This document shows positions 62,579-64,000 of a stretch of 64,000 nt of DNA, in pieces. The translations under genes and the position numbers were made by a program. The notes under the pieces are model-generated. The model was not told the origin of the DNA, did not search any database, and was given only the letters and a program-made list of their open reading frames with translations. Source of the DNA: Baaleninema simplex PCC 7105 (GTDB lineage Bacteria; Cyanobacteriota; Cyanobacteriia; Cyanobacteriales; Geitlerinemataceae); NCBI RefSeq assembly GCF_000332355.1, contig NZ_KB235962.1:430564-494563 (forward strand), read 5' to 3'. Every line of letters starts with the position of its first letter. The first letter of the stretch is position 1.

Positions 62579-64000
62579 GTGACGCGGGAAAATCCAGTTT
62601 CAAAACGTGCCGACGCCCTCGATGCCTTGCGGGGAATTGCAGTTTTAGCGATGGTGTTTTCCGGCATTATTCCCTTTGGCGGCGCCCTTCCCAGTTGGAT
62701 GTACCACGCCCAAGTTCCGCCCCCCGAACATATTTTTAATCCCGACGTTCCCGGTTTAACCTGGGTCGATTGGGTATTTCCCATTTTCCTCTTTTCGATG
62801 GGTGCGGCGATTCCCCTGGCACAGTCGCGACGACACGAAAAAGGCTGGGAATGGTGGCGCATCGTTCCCTCAATTCTCTGGCGAGGCGTCTCTCTGTTGG
62901 CGTTTGCGGTGTTTCTCCAACACCTGCGCCCCAATATTCTCGATCCGGCGTTGGGCGATTTACGCTGGTGGTTGGCCTTGTCGGGATTCCTCATTTTAGG
63001 CTTGGCGTTCGGGCGATTTCCCAAATGGGTTCCCGAGATCGTGCAAAAAGGCATCAATGTCGCCGGATGGCTGATGGGAATCCTGCTGCTGTCGCAGTTG
63101 CAGTATCCCGACGGAACGGGATTTTCACCGACGCGAAACGACATTATTTTAGTCGTCTTGGCAAACGTGGCAGTGGTTGGGGCGTTGGTGTGGTGGTTGA
63201 CGCGTCGTAGCGTGGCGTGGCGGTTGGGGGTGATGGCGTGGGTGTTGGCGTTGCTGTTTTCCTACAGCGAACCGGGATGGGTGAAGCAGGTGTTTTCGAT
63301 GTCCCCACTTCCCAGTTTGCTCAATTTCGCCTATTGGAAATATCTGCTGGTGGTTTTACCCGGAACGATCGTCGGCGATGGCGTGTTGCGGTGGATGAAG
63401 TCGTCGCAACCGGTTCCACCTGCGGAAGATGTCGTCGAAACCTTGCAGGTCAAGCCCAGGGAGGAGGGGGCGACGGAGTGGCGGGGTTGGGAATACGGTG
63501 CGATCGCCCTTTTGGGAATTACCATCTCTCTGATTTTACTGGTGGGATTACAAGCTCGCTGGGTGTGGCAAACCACTGTTGTTACCGCTATTTTAGGAAC
63601 GGTGCTGTTGCGTCTGGTGCGTTCTCCAGTCGATGCGACGGAACGGTTGCTGGCGACTTGCGGGCGGTGGGGCGTTTACTGGATTCTATTGGGGTTAGCT
63701 CTCGAACCCTATGAAGGCGGTATCAAAAAAGATCCCGCTACCTTAAGTTATCTGTTCGTCACCGTGGGGATGTCGGCGTTGTTGTTGGCGGCGTTATTTG
63801 TGGTGTCGGACGTATTTTGTCAAACCTGGGCGTTCGGTTTGTTCGTCGCCACCGGGCGCAATCCGCTCGTGGGTTATGTGGGTTATGCCAATTTACTGTT
63901 ACCGATTTTGATGCTGACGGGTTGGCGAGAAACCATTGAGGATTTTACGATGTCGCCGAGGCGAGGAGTCGTTCGGGCGGCGGTTTATACGCTAATTGTG
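62579..64000 (+). CDS. DUF5009/heparan-alpha-glucosaminide N-acetyltransferase-like protein (cut by window end)
   Basis: 474 codons with no stop before the window edge. GTG at 62579 has TAGGAG 8 nt upstream. The first helix carries RADALDALRGIAVLAMVFSGIIPFGG; many further hydrophobic segments follow (WVFPIFLFSMGAAIPLAQ, LWRGVSLLAFAVFL, LVVLPGTIVGDGVL, ATGRNPLVGYVGYANLL). The sequence matches the DUF5009/HGSNAT group that moves acetyl groups from acetyl-CoA to sugars across membranes. Beside a deacetylase, it may help modify a surface glycan; this is inference. Confidence 0.8.
   Translation, partial: MTRENPVSKRADALDALRGIAVLAMVFSGIIPFGGALPSWMYHAQVPPPEHIFNPDVPGLTWVDWVFPIFLFSMGAAIPLAQSRRHEKGWEWWRIVPSILWRGVSLLAFAVFLQHLRPNILDPALGDLRWWLALSGFLILGLAFGRFPKWVPEIVQKGINVAGWLMGILLLSQLQYPDGTGFSPTRNDIILVVLANVAVVGALVWWLTRRSVAWRLGVMAWVLALLFSYSEPGWVKQVFSMSPLPSLLNFAYWKYLLVVLPGTIVGDGVLRWMKSSQPVPPAEDVVETLQVKPREEGATEWRGWEYGAIALLGITISLILLVGLQARWVWQTTVVTAILGTVLLRLVRSPVDATERLLATCGRWGVYWILLGLALEPYEGGIKKDPATLSYLFVTVGMSALLLAALFVVSDVFCQTWAFGLFVATGRNPLVGYVGYANLLLPILMLTGWRETIEDFTMSPRRGVVRAAVYTLIV

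Noticed and set aside
1-64000. tRNA, rRNA and classic riboswitches
   Set aside because: Intergenic regions were read for T-loop-type GTTCGAATCC motifs and for cobalamin, TPP and glutamine riboswitch cores; none was convincing. A covariance-model search would be decisive.

Overview
The window is from the chromosome of a filamentous, motile, Oscillatoriales-like cyanobacterium. The evidence is the very high density of HIP1 octamers (GCGATCGC), an nblA/ycf18 gene, the plastid-conserved genes ycf51, ycf46 and ycf35, a ccsB (ycf5) cytochrome assembly gene, a CmpR-type LysR regulator, two DUF4327 proteins, and a complete hmp (pil-che) cluster for type IV pilus motility. No rRNA, tRNA, CRISPR array or prophage was seen.

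Layout. 1-2000: a transposase fragment cut by the window edge, an orphan nitrate/sulfonate-type ABC ATPase, an IS200/IS605-like remnant fused to its stop codon, and an unknown gene. 2200-5300: a minus-strand run of a MATE transporter, an acidic-tailed protein and an IMPase-family phosphatase, then an AT-rich island. 6200-9050: a NagZ-like GH3 enzyme, a DUF4327 protein and a phasin-like protein. 9080-9730: a repeat-rich gap with a clean MITE-like insertion. 9729-16700: thrS, then a carbohydrate group (GT4 glycosyltransferase, small zinc ribbon, debranching-type glucosidase) and an alpha/beta hydrolase. 17000-28670: a second DUF4327 protein, tsaE, prxQ, rubredoxin, a cyclic-nucleotide-binding protein, a YheT-like hydrolase, a chemoreceptor, cmpR-like, ccsB, an ArsR repressor, a thioredoxin/CcdA fusion and tilS.

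28600-41800 is the hmp locus. hmpF (coiled coil) is divergent from hmpA (PATAN/DUF4388 plus receiver), hmpB (CheY), hmpC (CheW), hmpD (receptor) and hmpE (hybrid CheA). Together these control the type IV pilus motor. The receptor and the kinase both carry very long acidic, Phe-punctuated linkers; the one in the kinase contains 132-bp tandem repeats.

41900-45800: a cupin, then ycf51 divergent from a ribbon-helix-helix/zinc-ribbon protein, ycf46 and ycf35. 46000-58600: a PBP4-type carboxypeptidase, a GGCT-like protein, a TPR protein, rpoZ with a heptamer array touching its 3' end, lipoproteins, a PfpI/ferritin-like fusion, nblA, a DoxX protein, a PAP2 phosphatase, transaldolase and CsbD. 58600-64000: a phospholipase D family protein, an IS200/IS605 tnpB with its end hairpins, a polysaccharide deacetylase and a truncated multi-pass membrane protein.

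Nothing here can be claimed as a wholly new system. The best leads are the paired acidic linkers of HmpD and HmpE, the MITE with intact target duplication, the ycf51/RHH/ycf46/ycf35 neighbourhood, and two unusual fusions (PfpI-ferritin-like and thioredoxin-CcdA).
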